Source: CAZJGG01 sp964545475 (GTDB taxonomy: Bacteria; Bacillota; Clostridia; Lachnospirales; JAISER01). From it: a DNA stretch of 57,844 bases. The DNA is taken from contig CAZJGG010000011.1 in assembly GCA_964545475.1 (NCBI GenBank), positions 1-57,844 of the forward strand. Reading direction: 5' to 3'. The notes beneath the pieces were generated by a model. That model did not search any database. It was not told the DNA's origin and worked only from the letters and a program-made list of their open reading frames with translations. A program made the position numbers and the translations under genes. Shown here piece by piece: positions 56,759-57,844 of this stretch; the stretch's first letter is position 1, and each line of letters starts with the position of its first letter.

Positions 56759-57262
56759 ATGCCTAGCAGCAAAATAAACCAAAAGCAAGAAATTGTTCAG
56801 GAAATAAAAGAAAAGCTTGGAAAAGCCAAATCTGCTATACTTGTAAACTCCAGAGGTCTTACGGTTGAACAGGATACGACTTTGCGTAAAAAGCTTCGTG
56901 AGGCAAATGTTGATTATAAAGTTTATAAAAACACTATGATTAATTTTGCAATACAAGGCACTGCATTTGAAGGGCTTTCTGAATATTTACATGAACCAAC
57001 CGCTCTTGCTGTTTGCTATGAAGATGAAATGGCAGCCGCAAAAATCATAAACGGTGAAATGAAACCAATGCCTAAGCTTGAATTCAAAGCAGGTGTTGTA
57101 GATAATGTAGTTTTTGACGCAGAAGGCGTTAAGGCTATTGCTCAACTTGGCAGCAAGGAAGAAATGCTTTCCAAATTACTTGGTTCATTCCAGTCACCAC
57201 TTGCAAGCTTTGCAAGAGTTATTAATCAAATTGCCGAAAGTAAAGCGGCAACCGCAGAATAA
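56759..57262 (+). CDS. rplJ: 50S ribosomal protein L10
   Basis: 167 residues; holds L7/L12 dimers on the ribosome. N-terminal RNA-binding part with AKSAILVNSRGLTVEQ and LREANVDYKVYKNTM, and a C-terminal helix for L12 docking. AAGGAGG lies 8 nt before the ATG. Confidence 0.97.
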   Translation: MPSSKINQKQEIVQEIKEKLGKAKSAILVNSRGLTVEQDTTLRKKLREANVDYKVYKNTMINFAIQGTAFEGLSEYLHEPTALAVCYEDEMAAAKIINGEMKPMPKLEFKAGVVDNVVFDAEGVKAIAQLGSKEEMLSKLLGSFQSPLASFARVINQIAESKAATAE

Positions 57263-57283
57263 AAATTTAGGAGGAAAAATATT

Positions 57284-57664
57284 ATGGCAAAGTTATCAAT
57301 TAATGAAATTATCGATGCTGTTAAGGAGTTAACAGTTTTAGAATTAAATGATTTAGTAAAACAATGTGAGGAAGTTTTCGGCGTTTCTGCAGCAGCTGGC
57401 GTTGTTGTTGCAGCAGCTGGCGCAGGTGCTGGCGCAGCTGAAGCTGAAGAAAAAACTGAATTTGATATCGAACTTACTTCAGTTGGTTCTGAAAAAATCA
57501 AAGTTATCAAAGTTGTTAGAGAAATCACTGGTCTTGGTCTTAAAGAAGCAAAAGACCTTGTTGATGGTGCTCCTGCAATGCTTAAAGAAGCTGTTGCAAA
57601 AGAATCTGCTGAGTCTATTAAAGAAAAACTCGCTGAAGTTGGCGCAACTGTTACAATTAAATAA
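57284..57664 (+). CDS. rplL: 50S ribosomal protein L7/L12
   Basis: 126 residues. N-terminal dimer domain, an Ala/Gly hinge (about residues 38-53) and the factor-binding C-terminal domain with KIKVIKVVREITGLGLKEAK and LVDGAPAMLKE. rpoB normally follows but is not reached; a group II intron begins 38 bp after the stop. Confidence 0.98.
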   Translation: MAKLSINEIIDAVKELTVLELNDLVKQCEEVFGVSAAAGVVVAAAGAGAGAAEAEEKTEFDIELTSVGSEKIKVIKVVREITGLGLKEAKDLVDGAPAMLKEAVAKESAESIKEKLAEVGATVTIK

Positions 57665-57673
57665 TTTTTCAAA

Positions 57674-57700
57674 GGGGGCTGTTGCAAAATAAACAACCCC
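57674..57700. terminator. Candidate terminator hairpin after rplL
   Basis: GGGGGCTGTT and AACAACCCC can pair with one mismatch around an AT-rich loop. The T-tract expected after it is missing because the intron 3' end lies 3 bp further on. The same sequence could be the terminal repeat of an IS that carries the intron. Confidence 0.4.
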
Positions 57701-57702
57701 AA

Positions 57703-57844
57703 ATCGAGTAGGAGGCTAATCATTAATTGACTAGCCGACCTCTCACACCACCGTGCGTACCGTTCGGTACACGGCGGTTACAGAATTTTAATAGAGACTG
57801 AATACCACTCCGTGTAAATGGCAATAATCTCCATATCAGACCAA
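57703..57844 (-). mobile_element. Group II intron, 3' end only (domains V and VI)
   Basis: Read on the minus strand, ACCGCCGTG, TACC, GAAC, GGTA, CG, CACGGTGGT give a domain V hairpin: a 9-bp lower stem, a 2-nt bulge on the 3' side, a 4-bp upper stem and a tetraloop. Then TGTGAGAGGTCGG leads to domain VI (GGCTA and TAGCC with an A-rich inner part) and the end CTACTCGAT at 57703, finishing with the expected AY dinucleotide. The rest, including most of the maturase gene, is beyond the window. Inserted after the rplL terminator on the opposite strand. The subclass is not certain. Confidence 0.7.
57778..57844 (-). CDS. C-terminal end of probable intron maturase (partial)
   Basis: An open frame of 21 codons enters from the right edge and stops at TAA (57778-57780), 2 bp before domain V. 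It reads WSDMEIIAIYTEWYSVS and then IKIL. The position fits the reverse transcriptase/maturase encoded in domain IV, but the visible part is too short to identify the protein. Confidence 0.4.
   Translation of the reverse strand, partial: WSDMEIIAIYTEWYSVSIKIL

Overview
The window looks like chromosome from a low-GC, spore-forming anaerobe of the class Clostridia that probably lives as an acetogen. Reasons: AT-rich sequence with strong AGGAGG-type ribosome sites and many TTG/GTG starts, a complete CODH/acetyl-CoA synthase/corrinoid protein operon, a GerW (YtfJ) sporulation protein, clostridial L10, L20 and L1 mRNA leaders, and an ATP synthase c subunit with every residue of the Na+ site. I cannot name the genus. 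Two runs of exactly 100 N (20781-20880 and 45525-45624) are scaffold gaps lying in repeats.

Layout. 1-355: three small mobile elements, nested and abutting, ending in the stop codon of cbiO. 356-15091: one 11-gene minus-strand operon for the carbonyl branch of the Wood-Ljungdahl pathway. In transcription order it encodes a homocysteine methyltransferase domain protein, a UROD/MetE-like methyltransferase, two CooC-type ATPases, CODH, an acetyl-CoA synthase fused to the small corrinoid-protein subunit (AcsB-AcsD), AcsC, the corrinoid reductive activator, and a CbiMQO metal transporter. 15248-19363: a BMP-type lipoprotein, an amidohydrolase and small membrane/sporulation genes. 19364-20693: infC-rpmI-rplT with its leader. 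20969-25736: a minus-strand operon joining selenium genes (selD, yedF, DUF3343) to cobinamide salvage (two CobU-like proteins, a phosphatase-DUF71 fusion, cobS). 25877-34701: a cysteine desulfurase-like gene, then three secreted paralogues, two M30-like metalloproteases and one with no catalytic domain. 34740-37012: kynureninase, a flavin reductase and a DUF3892 protein. 37016-45386: wecB and the F-type ATP synthase operon, with a MITE between atpB and atpE. 45459-45952: a GC-rich tandem repeat whose units can fold as a four-way junction. 45995-51432: DUF4446, parB, parA, dacF, yajC, tgt. 51489-54135: an rRNA methyltransferase and a secreted esterase. 54214-57664: rpmG-secE-nusG-rplK-rplA-rplJ-rplL with L1 and L10 control sites. 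57703-57844: the 3' end of a group II intron on the minus strand.

How it fits together. CODH/ACS needs nickel, cobalt in a corrinoid, CooC for nickel loading and RACo to reactivate Co(II). All of these except corrinoid synthesis are in the first operon, and corrinoid salvage lies about 6 kb away. acsE (methyl-H4folate:CFeSP methyltransferase) and the folate-branch genes are absent from the window. The operon instead opens with two zinc-type methyltransferases that could pass methyl groups between the corrinoid protein and homocysteine. A Na+-coupled ATP synthase would suit acetogenic energy conservation.

Strongest leads: the AcsB-AcsD fusion, the four-way-junction tandem repeat whose outer-stem length changes together on both strands, the methyltransferase pair, and the M30 paralogue that lost its protease domain.
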